Assembly (NCBI GenBank): GCA_021613535.1
Contig: CP075492.1
Location: 186,001-250,000, forward strand
Length of the DNA: 64,000 nucleotides
Direction: 5' to 3'
Source: Adineta vaga
Lineage: Eukaryota > Rotifera
The stretch's first letter is position 1, and every line of letters starts with the position of its first letter. The notes under the pieces were generated by a model, which searched no databases, was not told where the DNA came from, and was given only the letters and a program-made list of their open reading frames with translations. Positions 23,713 through 34,752 of this stretch are shown here, in pieces. The position numbers were made by a program, and so were the translations under genes.

Positions 23713-24960
23713 TTAACATTTTGATTTTAGTTGTGTCCTATCACGTTTGATCATTTTCTCTATACGATCTTCTATATTATATATAACAAGTGTTTCTAGA
23801 TCATTTATTTTCGACCATTGACTGTGATTTGGACTCCAACGTATTCCTAATTCATATAGAAAATCTTTTTCTATATATAAATTATTAACATCTATATCAA
23901 TAGTACGATATTTTCGATGTTTTAAAACACAATCTGGTACAACTAAATCCATTGTAAATGGACTATAATCTTCATCTAATAATAATACAAAACCATTTTG
24001 TGTTTCAATTAAACTTCGACATTGAATTCTATATTTTCGTAATTCATCTCGAAATCGATAATTAATATCAAAATTTTTGTTGGGCAGATAACAATCGATA
24101 TTATTTGGTACAAATTCTTTAATTACATGAGATATTTCTTTTACATTTCGAAAGTCGTAACCTTTGCAAGTATATGTAATCCATGGAGATAATTCGTTAG
24201 TTTCAGATGGTTTCGCTGAATATCCTCCAACAATCCAATCACGCGCAAAACCACCAAAGATACGACAATTAAATTGACAAATAACAATCCATGCAGCTAT
24301 TTCCATACGTATTTCGCGACTTCATAATTTTAATCGAGGTGGAGGAATATCTAGGAAGATTCATGAATTTCATCGATGATAAATCAAATTTACTAGTATA
24401 ACTCACCATATTCATCAGTATCTTTCTTTCGTGTACGTAGTTCACCAATATACAACATGGATAATCTTCGTCTTCAACTTTAGGTATAAATTCATACTGT
24501 AAGAAAATACAAGATTATTATTAGTTTTATTTCTATTGAAATCTCGAGAAGAAAATATTAAACTTTTGTTTCCGCGTGATCATCTTCGTTTGTTTCTTCT
24601 CTGTAATAATACTGAATACGTTCAATAAGTATTTCCAAGGCTGTTGCATCACTCGTCAAGTGATTTGAGTGCATTTTCATTAAACATAATATACCTTTCT
24701 GTATCAATAATAAGAATTAGAGAACAAAATAGAAACAATCGATTAATGAACAGTTTAAAACTTACTGCATCTCTTATTGATTCCTATTTATTTTCTGCTT
24801 CCATCAAATGTTGTGCAGCACATGTTTTACATTTTGCATCATTAAATATTTAACAAACTTCTAATTCACATTTTACTCGACATTTTGAACATTTTGCTCT
24901 CTAACAATGCCGACGATATGTGTAAATATTTTTATCTAATACAAAGTGACTAGAATAACA
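23713..24960 (-). pseudogene. Nucleotidyltransferase-like gene with decayed Cys-rich exons
   Basis: The 3' exon keeps an open frame from 24306 to 23713 with FGGFARDWIVGG, NNIDCYLP and MDLVVPD, the arrangement of a polymerase-beta-type nucleotidyltransferase core (GG, then DxD-like acidic positions). Upstream, PPPRLKL and SREIRMEIAAW are separated by an in-frame TGA. Further 5', exons with normal splice sites carry YEFIPKVEDEDYPCC and a Cys-rich segment (CSKCRVKCELEVC, CKTCAAQH), interrupted by TAA and TAG codons. The original protein probably had a zinc-binding N-terminus and a C-terminal nucleotidyltransferase-like domain. The Asp pair is incomplete, so activity was uncertain even before decay. 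Confidence 0.5.
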
Positions 24961-25584
24961 AAAACGTTATCAATTTGAAATTTGAGTTTCGACACTTTTA
25001 CACAAAGCAGAGAAACAAAAGAAAATACAATTCATTCTGTTGATATTTTAAAAACATCTTCACCTATTTCTTAAAAGAAAAATTTAGAATGATCCTGATT
25101 ACTAGGCCCGAAAAGGTTTCTAAAAAAGTACTTTTTGGTAATATTGGAACGTCTTATTCAATATGTTGAAAACATGCTCTTTGTTTCTATCATATTTTTA
25201 TCAGTGAGTGTCTTCGTTCACGAAAATAGTCGCTTTTATAGGTAAGACTCAATTCAATGTCACCATCATTTCATTCTTTTCTACTTATTGTTGGAAGAAA
25301 ATGACATTTTGAAGCAGAAGAAACAATTAAAGATATTAAGAGCCAATTGCTCGAATATAAGATGAAATCTAGATTGAAACATATAGATGCATCTTCTAAT
25401 GCTGACAAAATGGATACGAATAATATTTTTATTTGAGAGATCAACAAGAAGGATAGATGTGGAATTAAAGATGGTAATCATCTAAACTTATCCACAACTT
25501 CTTTTCCGATGAAACAACGTTCAAACGGATACAACATCGAATGATACGTGCACAGTAATATCAATTTGATAATAGAGTTTTCAA
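24961..25584. other. Intergenic, no gene seen
   Basis: AT-rich DNA between two relics. A 66-codon minus-strand ORF at 25281-25481 has no recognisable domain and is not supported. Confidence 0.45.
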
Positions 25585-25890
25585 TCATTTTCTAAACTTG
25601 AGATTGAATAGATTGTATCTTATGTATAATTGACGAAGCCGTTCACGATAAATACTCCCTGTAACAATATAGAGAAAAAATGCAGCAAAATAATCACATT
25701 CTTGTATAATAACCAAGATGTAATGTAGAGCGATCATATTCAGCGTACGTGTCGATGGATCAAATGAAACAGTAAGAATGATATGAATAAATATTTGAAG
25801 GATTAACATTCGTGTTAATTGTTCTTCTGTAAGACGTGAATGTGTTGTCGAATGATTTTGTTGTACAAGATTGGAAAAAATGTTTTTCAA
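25585..25890 (-). pseudogene. Fragment of a rhodopsin-type GPCR (TM6-TM7)
   Basis: The frame holds the intracellular loop 3 / TM6 entry LTEEQLTRMLILQIFIHIIL and then a TM7-like stretch ending in FFLYIVTGSIYRERLRQLY, the usual end of helix 7 and helix 8 in rotifer peptide-type GPCRs. Helices 1-5 are absent upstream and the segment between TM6 and TM7 is altered. It is most likely a truncated relic. Confidence 0.5.
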
Positions 25891-26344
25891 GGGGGGTAAC
25901 GCTATAATTTTAAATAGGAGACATGATGAATTTTACACCAAATGAAAGCCCGTGAAAAACGGGGTTTAGTAATACTAAAAAGTAGAACTTTGAAGAACTT
26001 TCATATGTCAAATTATCAAAAACAATGAAATTTTCACTAAAAAAATCACTAAAACTGATTTTTAATGAGTTTCAAGGCATTGTAAAACGAAGAGTTTTCA
26101 AAAGCAAAGCGAAAGTAGATTATCTTGAGGGTGTGGGTGTGAGTTAGGAGAAGCTGATCTACGCACTCATCTACACCGACCCACCCCTTGATGTAATAAT
26201 AAGACATTTGATGATGCATCCTGTGCACATTTAGAATAGGAAACAATCTGATTATCGATATCAGTAGAAAGTCATACCTGATACATCAGGGTACGAGTAT
26301 GGATGTGGATGCGTGGCTGAATGAACAAAAACGAGACTTAGATG
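25891..26344. other. Intergenic, no gene seen
   Basis: Holds no supportable exon. Short GT-rich runs such as GAGGGTGTGGGTGTGAG (around 26128) recur elsewhere in the window (3525, 41650) as low-complexity DNA. Confidence 0.4.
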
Positions 26345-26645
26345 TAACGGATGAGCCAGATTAAATGACTGCGCTGTGCATCCCATATTTTCATCGCTTA
26401 TTTCGTCTTATTAGAAAAACAAAATATACCAATAGATGCATCGTAAAAAGCTTTTTTAATTTGCACGATTACAATTTCGATCATTTTGAAAGCAAAAAGT
26501 GCAATTGTAAGAAAAAAGGTATGATGTGAATTCTAGGTTTTTTCACTCTGTATCTTTTGGCATATTTGGTTTTTTTTGATAAGACGAAATAAGTGGTGAA
26601 AATATGGAATACAAAGTGCGCCCATTTAATCTGACTCATCCGTTA
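26345..26645. mobile_element. Long-TIR MITE (arms about 140 bp)
   Basis: The left end TAACGGATGAGCCAGATTAAAT and the complement of the right end (TAACGGATGAGTCAGATTAAAT) begin arms that stay alignable almost to the centre near 26495, so the whole 301-bp element folds on itself. The flanking or terminal TA fits a Tc1/mariner-type target. It has no coding capacity. Confidence 0.8.
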
Positions 26646-26803
26646 TATGTCATATACTTCGTTATAAAGGAAGTGCATTAACAGCTGTTTCTTTTCAGAT
26701 TTGCTTTATTTAAATAAAAACATTAATTAAAACAACAATAAATTGATTCCTAACGAAAATTCTGAAGTTCATCAGACATACAGAGGTACGTCTATATTTT
26801 ATT

Positions 26804-27934
26804 TTACGCACCAAGCTTCATAGTTTCCGTCACTTTTATTTGTACGGCACTAACTTTATTCTCCAGTTGTTTGAATTCAGTTATTTGACTTGCGCTATCT
26901 TTCTCAATGGCTTGCAACTTGGCTATGATCGTCGAACGCTCATGTTCTTTGTTGAGTAAATCCATTTTGTAAATGGCAAGCTTCTGTTGGTTAGCTAATG
27001 GTGAATTCAACTCGGCACTAATGTTCGATTTTAATTCGTCCATGGAGTCTTGAATCTCTTCTGCTTCAATCTGGAGTTTTCTCGCTTCTTTTTCATTTTT
27101 CTTGAGCTTGTGAATGTGTTCAGCGAGCTCTTTGACGTGTGTTTTAAGATCATCTGCCACTGTGCTCAACATTCGAATGTCTCCCGCTACAAGTGCATTC
27201 TTGGCATTGTTTGTTGTGTTCTGAGATTTATTTTGAATTTCCGCGCTTTTTTTCTTCAAATCTTCTGCACCTCGTTCAAGTTTTTGCATGTTACTCATAA
27301 GTTCTTGGATGTTCAAATTAATATTAGCCGCACTTGTGATGATCTCCTTATCTTTTGCCATAACTGCCTGTAGATTTTGTACCAAATTGGTAATTTCTTC
27401 ATGACTTCGGGCAACTCGAATTCCAAAATTAGCAAATATTTTTTTCAGTTGTTCTACGTTTGTTCCACAAACATCATAAACAGTAACTTGATGATTACGG
27501 TTCTTGATTTGGTCGAAGCGATTCGTGAACGAAACATAGTCGTAGTTGTCTTCTCCATCTGTTAGGATGTAGACATATTTATTCGTATGCGCACTCATCC
27601 ATGCATATAATTTCTCCAGCATCAAAGTAATCGATGTCCCCGAATTACAATCAAATGCGGGTAATGATCGAACTACTCCTTTTTCTTGTACGTCGCTTCC
27701 GAAAAGCCATAATTCGTAGGAATCCGTAAATTTCGAACATGCCTATGAAGATTCTTTTTCCAGTCTTGCCTTCTTTGAAAAAAAGGAGTTCTCTTACCTC
27801 GCGGCATTTATTGTATCGATCACCTGCCATTGAGCCCGAATAATCGAAGATGACTAATGATTGTGCCATACCACAAATTCTCACAGTAATTGGTTGTCGT
27901 AAATGAACGTCACAATGAATTGTATAATTGTCAA
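26804..27934 (-). CDS. VWA-domain protein with coiled-coil C-terminus
   Basis: Exons 27934(or earlier)..27798 and 27742..26804, phase-0 intron of 55 bp. The first contains QPITVRICGMAQS and the MIDAS motif DYSGSMAG. The second continues the von Willebrand A fold (LWLFGSDV, GTSITLMLEKLYAWM, YVYILTDGEDN, the conserved TDG metal-site turn). After residue about 150 it becomes a long heptad-rich coiled coil (QKLERGAEDLKKKSAEIQ ... LEHERST). VWA domains bind partners through a metal ion. The coiled coil suggests oligomers. The first exon is open to a plausible acceptor (ACTACAG at 27935) and the first in-frame ATG is at 27869, so a 5' exon may be missing. A stretch near 28021-28110 (MFTLRVDISSLDEMM) is a candidate. 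Confidence 0.65.
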
Positions 27935-29395
27935 CTGTAGTAAAATGAAAATTTAAACATCACACTCCGGTTTATATAGGCACCGTACTGCTTTGCTATA
28001 ATAAGAATTTACCCAGATTTAGAGTCATTGGGATTTTACAATAATTTCGTCAAAATAAACCATCATTTCATCGAGTGACGAAATGTCGACGCGTAATGTA
28101 AACATAAAAACATGCTTTCTTTCATCCAAATGCAGTGAGCTTTTTCGTTCTGTGGGAACAAACTATTTTGTCAATCAGCACTTATGACAAGTGAAATGAA
28201 ATTAACCAGCGTTAAAGATGAGTGTTACATTTTTTTCTACTTCAAACAATAATAAATAAAAGTACTCTCAGACAGAAAATGACATACGAAATTGAAAAAG
28301 GATTTCGAGATCGAAGATGGTGAGAGTGTTAGATAAATGAGCATAATAACCTGTTTTATCGCCTGCGAACATTCCTATTTATATGATTGTCATGAACGAT
28401 TGAAGGATAGCAATTGATAGTTGATTAGAAATTGTATGGATTGTTAATAAAATAAAATACATTACAGACAAAAGTAATGTACAATAATTGTTATTGATCA
28501 TTTATCGGTTTTAAAGTTTGATATGAAATGTTCAAATACCAACTTGATAAAATTCATTGTAATCTAAATAAAATATCGTGAATTTGAGTTGATTTTTTAG
28601 GTTTGGATATTGTTCGTTTTGTTTATCGAGAATTGTTGTCAAAGCTGTTTCAATCCACGCGGATGTTAATAAAAGATTCTGTCTTGATTGTAGTATTCTC
28701 GAGCGTGTGGATGTGGATGAAACAAAGACACCCTCACCCTCATTGGAAATCCGAAATAGGGATAATTCTAGCTAGATTATTGAATATTAAGCCAATAGTG
28801 TATTCTCAGTCAGGTGTGTTAGAATTCGGTTATGCCAATAAGCAATATACCAGCTTGAGAGGTGAATTTAGTTGAAAAGTGTTACTTACTAATATAGATG
28901 AATTTCTAGAGTAGAAAACGGTGAATGAAATTTGCAGAGAATAAAGAGTACTCGATTTCTAGGATTTTTATTACATTTTCCCCAATAAAGAAGCAAAATG
29001 TGTTTGTAATCTGTGTTTAAAAGATTATTCGTTTCAAAGAGTCGATCCATTACAGTGCATCGTATATACAACTTTCCGATTATGTCCAGTGTGTACCAGG
29101 ATCTGGTTGAAAGCGATCAGATTCTGAAATCAGATCTGACCGGTTCTGCATATATGAATTTGACCGAAACTTGAGGGATCCGATTTACGGATATGGAGGG
29201 TAAAAAACGGGAAGGGTCGGAATTCGACAATATATAACCGACGGAACTCAATGAGTTTTATTTCAACGGATTTAGTACGCGCCCGACAGGATTCGATGTA
29301 CCCATTTCGACCTGGGAAGGCGAAAGAACCTCATGCGCATACCCTAGCTGACAAGACAGTCGAAAGAACGCGTTTAAACACTATATAACTTTATC
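27935..29395. other. Intergenic, mostly featureless
   Basis: Apart from the possible 5' exon of the VWA gene at about 28021-28110 on the minus strand, no exon is supported. A 90-codon plus ORF at 28603 has no domain and a low-complexity core. Confidence 0.4.
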
Positions 29396-30331
29396 GCGTT
29401 TTACGGTATCAATCGGCGTTCCCGACTGCTACCAAAAAACGGAAAAAAAGAAAAGTATTTAAACGGAAAATATTTTCTTTACAGTTGGTTATTTGACGAG
29501 TTCACATAAAAAAAACTTTGCATTCAATTTATGTCAAAAATACAGATGTGCAGACGCCTATTTTTTCTAAACGTACCTGATCTGTAATTAGGGCTTACCC
29601 GCTCTTCGCCAATAAGACTTTCGCCAATAGGACATTCGCCATTGGCGAAAGTCCACTGTAATTTCGTCAATACATCTCATGGACTTTCGACAGTTGGCGA
29701 GATTCCAGTGTATTTTCGCCAACACATCTCATAGAGTTTCGCCAGTTGGTGAGAATCCACTGTACTTTCGCCAACATATTACGGGACTTTCGCCATCAAC
29801 GAAAGTTTCTTGAACTCTCATCATCAAATACGCAGAAATAATCTTTATTAACTAGTCATATAGATGGACACGACAAAATATGTCAGGCAGCTGAAACCTT
29901 AACACATAATGATTCCCGTCCTTCTATTAGGAATGACGGTATGAACACAGTAACCCTTTTTATCAACTGGCGAATATAAAATGACTCTCGTTCATGGGCG
30001 AATGTCCACTGTAATTTCGCCAATATAACTTATGGAATTTCGTCAATTGGCGAGAGTCCATTGCACTTTCGCCAACGTATTACGTGACTTTCGTCATTGG
30101 CGAATATCCAGTTGGCGAAAGTCTTATTGGCGAAATTCGGGAATCCCGTAATTAGAAACCAAAGTATAACCGAAATTCGATCAATAAACTAAGCCGTGAA
30201 AGCGGTTATTTTTAACACCCTTGGTAGTTTTGTAAGATTACACACTGTATTATAATAAACGCGTCTCTGTATATTTTTTGGGAACTTTTTTCGGTCACAG
30301 TCGGGAACGCCGACTATGACCGTAACGCAGT
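29396..30331. mobile_element. Palindromic element interrupted by a second element
   Basis: Inverted arms at about 29396-29445 (TTTTACGGTATCAATCGGCGTTCCCGACT-like) and 30285-30331 (complement of the same block) enclose a separate inverted-repeat element at 29585-30154. Outside the arms the match weakens. Related blocks occur at about 41010-41240. Non-coding. Confidence 0.6.
29585..30154. mobile_element. Nested TIR element made of repeated CTTTCGCCAAT palindromes
   Basis: Both ends read TAATTA followed by a short variable stretch and then TTCGCCAATAAGACTTTCGCCAA on the left and in complement on the right. The interior repeats the palindrome GGCGAAAGTCCACTGTA / TTCGCCAATTGGCGAA many times in both orientations, giving extensive secondary structure. 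No ORF. Confidence 0.75.
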
Positions 30332-31060
30332 TAGTAAACTAAAACGTGAAAACATGTATTATTATTATCACATAAATGCTTCGAATAATAATTATTATAG
30401 GATTTTTGCAACCTCAATCTTTAAAGGTTTTCGCCCGTATAACTGAAACTGTTTTCTCCATGTCTTACGTTAGCCGAGCACGCGGCAAAAAGTACTATTT
30501 CTTTTAGATGTAAAAACGCTATAAAGGCGTGACAATCGGGTGTGAACAAGTACACAATAAGCATGAAATTAAACGAATGTTTTTCGCATAAATCTTCTTT
30601 TTCATTCGTTTTACATGCATAACTCTTCTGATTTTTCTGTCGTTTGAATGCTCTGCACTGTAAAAAAAACAGTTTTACCGAACCAAAAAAGGATCTTTCT
30701 ACCGATAAAAGGGCTGATCGATGTATTGGTTTAGTAGAGAAAAGGTTCCATATAGAACCTCAGTAGAAAAATTCAGCACAAACGTTCCCTGCCATACCTG
30801 CCGTGCAGAACATTCAGAATCTATCTGAAAAAAGATTTCGCGCTAACCCATAGTTACGAAACCTTCTCTGCGGCGATCTTCCTTTTGGTTTAATGCGACA
30901 CATTTTTTAGCAATCATACTCCTGGCACCGTATTCAGCCAATTCAGATCATAACCTTGAAACGTTTATTTCAACGGTCCACTTACACCTTCATAAAAAAG
31001 GTTGATATTCTGGCAGTTGAGTGGGTATTGTGAATTCCAGTGAATCCATCGGCACTGGTT
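30332..31060. other. Intergenic, no gene seen
   Basis: Sequence between the palindromic element and the piggyBac element. I saw no exon and no complete repeat boundary. Confidence 0.4.
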
Positions 31061-33285
31061 CTAACCCTTTCACTCCCGGTGGGATATATATTTCCCACCT
31101 AGTGAGAATTTATATTTCTCAAAGAATTTCGAAATTATTCGAGGTTTTTAAGATTTAGAAGGAATATTTTCATCTTTTATTCGTAGTTAGGATATATTTT
31201 GGAAGGATTGCATAGATATTTTATGAATCTAATAACGTAGTTTGTCGTGTTTCTTTGATTTCACGCGGTTTTACTAAATATTCTATAGTTTATACATGGA
31301 AACAGTTATTCTATTCGTTGTTTTCGTGATAAAAGAATATACTATCACTATGCCATACTACAGCGACCTCTATAAATTACACTTTATGAATATCAGTAAT
31401 TGGATAATTCTATTCGCAAATAAAACCAGCGGTGTAATATCCGAGCTTTGAATATTCTCAAAAACCTAACTGTTTTCTCAAGTATAATGGATTCAGATTC
31501 TGATGAAAGATTTTCCGATGGAAATGAAAGTGAGCTTGGTTCTGAAGAGCTTGAAAATAGTAGTTCTGATGATAATGAATCATTAATCGACGAGCTCGAT
31601 CAAATTCCAGTAACAGATTGGAAATGGAAAGGTGATCACTCAAACTTTTCTACCAGTTTCAATTATTTTCATGGACATGCATTAGGAAATCAATCAATTC
31701 AACCAATAGATTCATTTTTCAAGTTTATGTCGCAAGATTTGATCAAGTTATTTGTCGACCAGACGAACATTTATGGAAAGCAACGTTGTGTTGCAAAAGG
31801 TGAAGATGAAACGAAATGGAAAGAAATTGATGAAAATGAAATACATGCATTTCTTGGCATATTATTGATTATGGGATTTCACAAGTTACCAAGAATAGAA
31901 GATTATTGGAGTAAAGATAAAAATTTGTTTACACCAGCTGTTGCTGATACAATGACAAGAGACGAATTTCAACGACTTTTTTCCAACATTCATCTTGCTG
32001 ATAATTCGAAAATGCCATCGAAAAACTCTTCTAACTATGATAAAATGTATAAAGTAAATGATTTTCTTAATATTTTGAAAAGAAATTTCCAGAGAAACTA
32101 TTCACTTGGATCATGCATTTCCATCGATGAGGCGATGATAAAGTTCAAGGGTAGATCTAGTATAAAACAGTACCAGCCAATGAAACCAACTAAGAGAGGA
32201 TATAAGGTATGGGTCTTAGCAGAATCGAGTACGGGGTATGTCTATAACTTTGAAATTTATACAGGAAAGACTACTGAACGATATTTGTCATTAGGAGAGC
32301 ATGTAGTTTTATCGTTGATAGATGGAATAGATTTGAAGAATCGTCAATTATTTTTTGATAATTATTTTACCTCTTTAGTGTTACTTTACAAGCTAAGAAA
32401 AAAAAATATATCAGCTACCGGTACAATTCGATCCAATAGAAAATATTTCCCAATTGAACTGAAAAAAAATGATACATTGGAGAGAGGAGATTTTCGGTTC
32501 CTATCAGCAAACGGAATATCTGTGATAAAATGGATGGATAAGAAAGAAGTTCTAGTCGCATCAAATTACTTTGATCCAAAAGAATCAAGTGAAGTTACTC
32601 GACGCTGTAAGGATGGTAGTAGACAAAAAATTTCTTCTCCATTAGCAATTGTTGAATACAATAAAAACATGGGAGGAGTCGATCTATCAGATCAAAAAAT
32701 AAAGTATTATACAATTGATCGAAAGTCGAAAAGAAATTGGATGAGAATATTTTTTCATTTTCTTGGTACATCAATAGTGAATTCATTTATCTATTATAAA
32801 GATCTTTGTGGTAGTAGTAATATTAGTACAGTAAATTATATATCGTGTATTAGCACTGCATTAATAGGTAACTATTGCGGTAGAAAAAGAATAGGAAGAC
32901 CTTCGGCAAGGAATAGTCAAAAGAGAATTCGCATCGAGGAAAGCAGTAGTGATTTGGAAGATTCTGAAAAAGTACGATTGTCAGGTCATTTGCCAGATGT
33001 TATTCCAACTTACCGTAGATGCGCTTATTGTAGTACAAAAGAAAAAGAAAAAAGAACGAATGTAATATGCATTTTTTGTGGTGTTTGTCTTTGTGTGAAA
33101 AAATGTTTTTCTTTGTATCATCAAAACTTTGTGTATCAACAATAAACTAAACACACGCGTACTCAAAAAAAAACACAGTTTTTGCTATAACTTCACCAGC
33201 AGTACCAGAATACTGCTGAGTCACTTACTACCATGTTTCTTCAAACATAAATCACATAAAAAAAAGTCAGGAGTCAAAGGGTTAA
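31061..33285 (+). mobile_element. piggyBac-type transposon
   Basis: The element runs 31065..33281. Its ends are CCCTTTCACTCC on the left and, in complement, CCCTTTGACTCC on the right. The right flank is TTAA (33282-33285), the piggyBac target. The left flank is CTAA (31061-31064), one change from TTAA. A full-length transposase lies inside. Confidence 0.85.
31487..33145 (+). CDS. piggyBac transposase, apparently intact
   Basis: The frame is open from 31448. The ATG at 31487 (MDSDSDERFSD) is preferred because acidic, Ser-rich starts are typical; it gives 552 residues. Domain order: acidic N-terminus, then the DDE_Tnp_1_7 catalytic region with SIDEAMIKFKGR (first Asp), LFFDNYFTS (second Asp) and NMGGVDLSDQ (third and fourth Asp, in the usual GVDxxDQ form). 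The C-terminus has a cysteine-rich finger (RRCAYCSTK ... CIFCGVCLCVKKCF) that in this family binds the terminal repeats. No stops or frameshifts. It moves the element by cut-and-paste at TTAA. With all catalytic residues present it may still be active. Confidence 0.9.
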   Translation: MDSDSDERFSDGNESELGSEELENSSSDDNESLIDELDQIPVTDWKWKGDHSNFSTSFNYFHGHALGNQSIQPIDSFFKFMSQDLIKLFVDQTNIYGKQRCVAKGEDETKWKEIDENEIHAFLGILLIMGFHKLPRIEDYWSKDKNLFTPAVADTMTRDEFQRLFSNIHLADNSKMPSKNSSNYDKMYKVNDFLNILKRNFQRNYSLGSCISIDEAMIKFKGRSSIKQYQPMKPTKRGYKVWVLAESSTGYVYNFEIYTGKTTERYLSLGEHVVLSLIDGIDLKNRQLFFDNYFTSLVLLYKLRKKNISATGTIRSNRKYFPIELKKNDTLERGDFRFLSANGISVIKWMDKKEVLVASNYFDPKESSEVTRRCKDGSRQKISSPLAIVEYNKNMGGVDLSDQKIKYYTIDRKSKRNWMRIFFHFLGTSIVNSFIYYKDLCGSSNISTVNYISCISTALIGNYCGRKRIGRPSARNSQKRIRIEESSSDLEDSEKVRLSGHLPDVIPTYRRCAYCSTKEKEKRTNVICIFCGVCLCVKKCFSLYHQNFVYQQ

Positions 33286-34154
33286 AATGGAAGAAAAAGA
33301 TTTTTTTTCGTTTTAGTTTGAAGATCGATTTTTCACCAGCGGCACATGCGTGACATTTAGCGATTGGATGTTTTTTCTGGACAATTACGAATAGATTACA
33401 TTAAATTGTCTTCTTATTAAAGATATACAAGTGTTGATTGATCTATTCAGATGTATTAGATAGATATCTTGTTTTTCTGCTAAAGTTACATCGTGAAGGG
33501 AGCCAACGGTATGAATCGATTATTCATTAAGTTTCTCTTCGGTGAATACTCAAAGATTCTAGAAACTGAAACTAGTTTAATAAGACCTATTCGTACAAAT
33601 GTGAACCATAAAATAATCAATGGACACATACACATATAAAACCGTTCCTTAGTCGCATACAGAAAAAAACAGATTCGAACCATAGTATTGATTTCATGTA
33701 GTGTGAAACAGCACGTGTCGAGTATGACCGAGATTTGACTTCCTTAAACTCAATTCTAACCAATTCTATAGGTCTACTTTAAGATATTTCTGCGTACGAT
33801 AACTTTGACGAAGCCTTCGATTTTCCGGTACATATATATGTGACGATTTTTGATGGAAGAGATGTATGCGCTGATGGAACTACGCCTTTATTAATTTCTT
33901 CCTCGTAAATCGCATCGTTCTGATACAAAACACGCGTTTATATACTCGTCCATACACAAGAGAACGCAAGAAAATATCATATCAAAGTACATCAGAATGT
34001 ACAGAAATAAGGATAATCCATTAGATGAGAAAAACCGTATCACGCGTACAGCGCATGTCAGAGAGATTGTCACAATATACTGTTACCCCGCCGCACCCTC
34101 CGCACACCCTCATCTAGCTATTACCCCGCCGCACCCTCAGTACACCCTCAAGTT

Positions 34155-34325
34155 GCTTGAAAAGTTTCAATTGAAATTCTTTTTTCAATTGAAAATATTT
34201 TTTTCAATTGAAGATTTCAATTGAAGTAATTCTTATAGAAAATCTCATTTGAAACTTGAATTGAAAAGTTTCAATTGAAATTTTTAGTTTCAATTGAAAA
34301 TATTTTTTTCAGTTGAATCTAAACT
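34155..34325. repeat. Cluster of TTTCAATTGAAA palindromes
   Basis: The 12-bp palindrome TTTCAATTGAAA and close variants occur repeatedly on both strands over 170 bp, giving several possible stem-loops. Origin unknown; it could be decayed TIR sequence. Confidence 0.7.
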
Positions 34326-34584
34326 TCAAGCTCGACATGTATGTATAATAGTGCAGCATGCTTAAATATAGAAATAAGAATAACATCAATTGAAACTTAT
34401 AAAACGAGGTTTCCGATACCTTTGATGTTTTCAAAAACACATTGAGTTACTACATTATCGCGTCATCATTAAAATTGCCATTAAACTTCTAATGTGCGCG
34501 CATATAAAATCAACTATCGGTGACATTGTTATAAACGAGATATATAAGTCATATGATCAAATAAAAAATCTTCGATTTACTTTA

Positions 34585-34735
34585 CATAAGTAAATAGTAA
34601 ATAACATTATTTACTTTACAGTAGTAAATGTAAATGAATTATTTACTTTACAGTAGTAAATGTAAATGAATTATTTACTTTACAAAAGTAAATGGTAAAT
34701 ATTTTATTTACCATTTACTGGTAACGTAAAAGTAA
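34585..34735. repeat. Tandem repeat of about 34 bp
   Basis: Units of TAGTAAATGTAAATGAATTATTTACTTTACA are repeated about three to four times, and each is itself partly palindromic (GTAAAT/ATTTAC). Confidence 0.75.
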
Positions 34736-34752
34736 AGTGCCACCCCTAGTAT

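Larger units (their letters stand above)
33286..34752. other. Intergenic with repeats
   Basis: No exon is supported. Around 34080-34150 the run ACCCCGCCGCACCCTC repeats twice. The rest holds an AATTGAAA-rich palindromic cluster and a 34-bp tandem repeat, listed separately. Confidence 0.45.

Noticed and set aside
27050-27565. Plus-strand ORFs rich in Phe and Cys
   Set aside because: Antisense shadows of the VWA/coiled-coil gene, whose minus frame has clear motifs and splice sites.
28603-28875. 90-codon plus-strand ORF
   Set aside because: Contains low-complexity His/Pro codons and no recognisable fold; likely chance.
34155-34735. Repeated short palindromes, first considered as a CRISPR array
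   Set aside because: Spacers are not unique or equal in length, the repeats vary, and the DNA is clearly eukaryotic.
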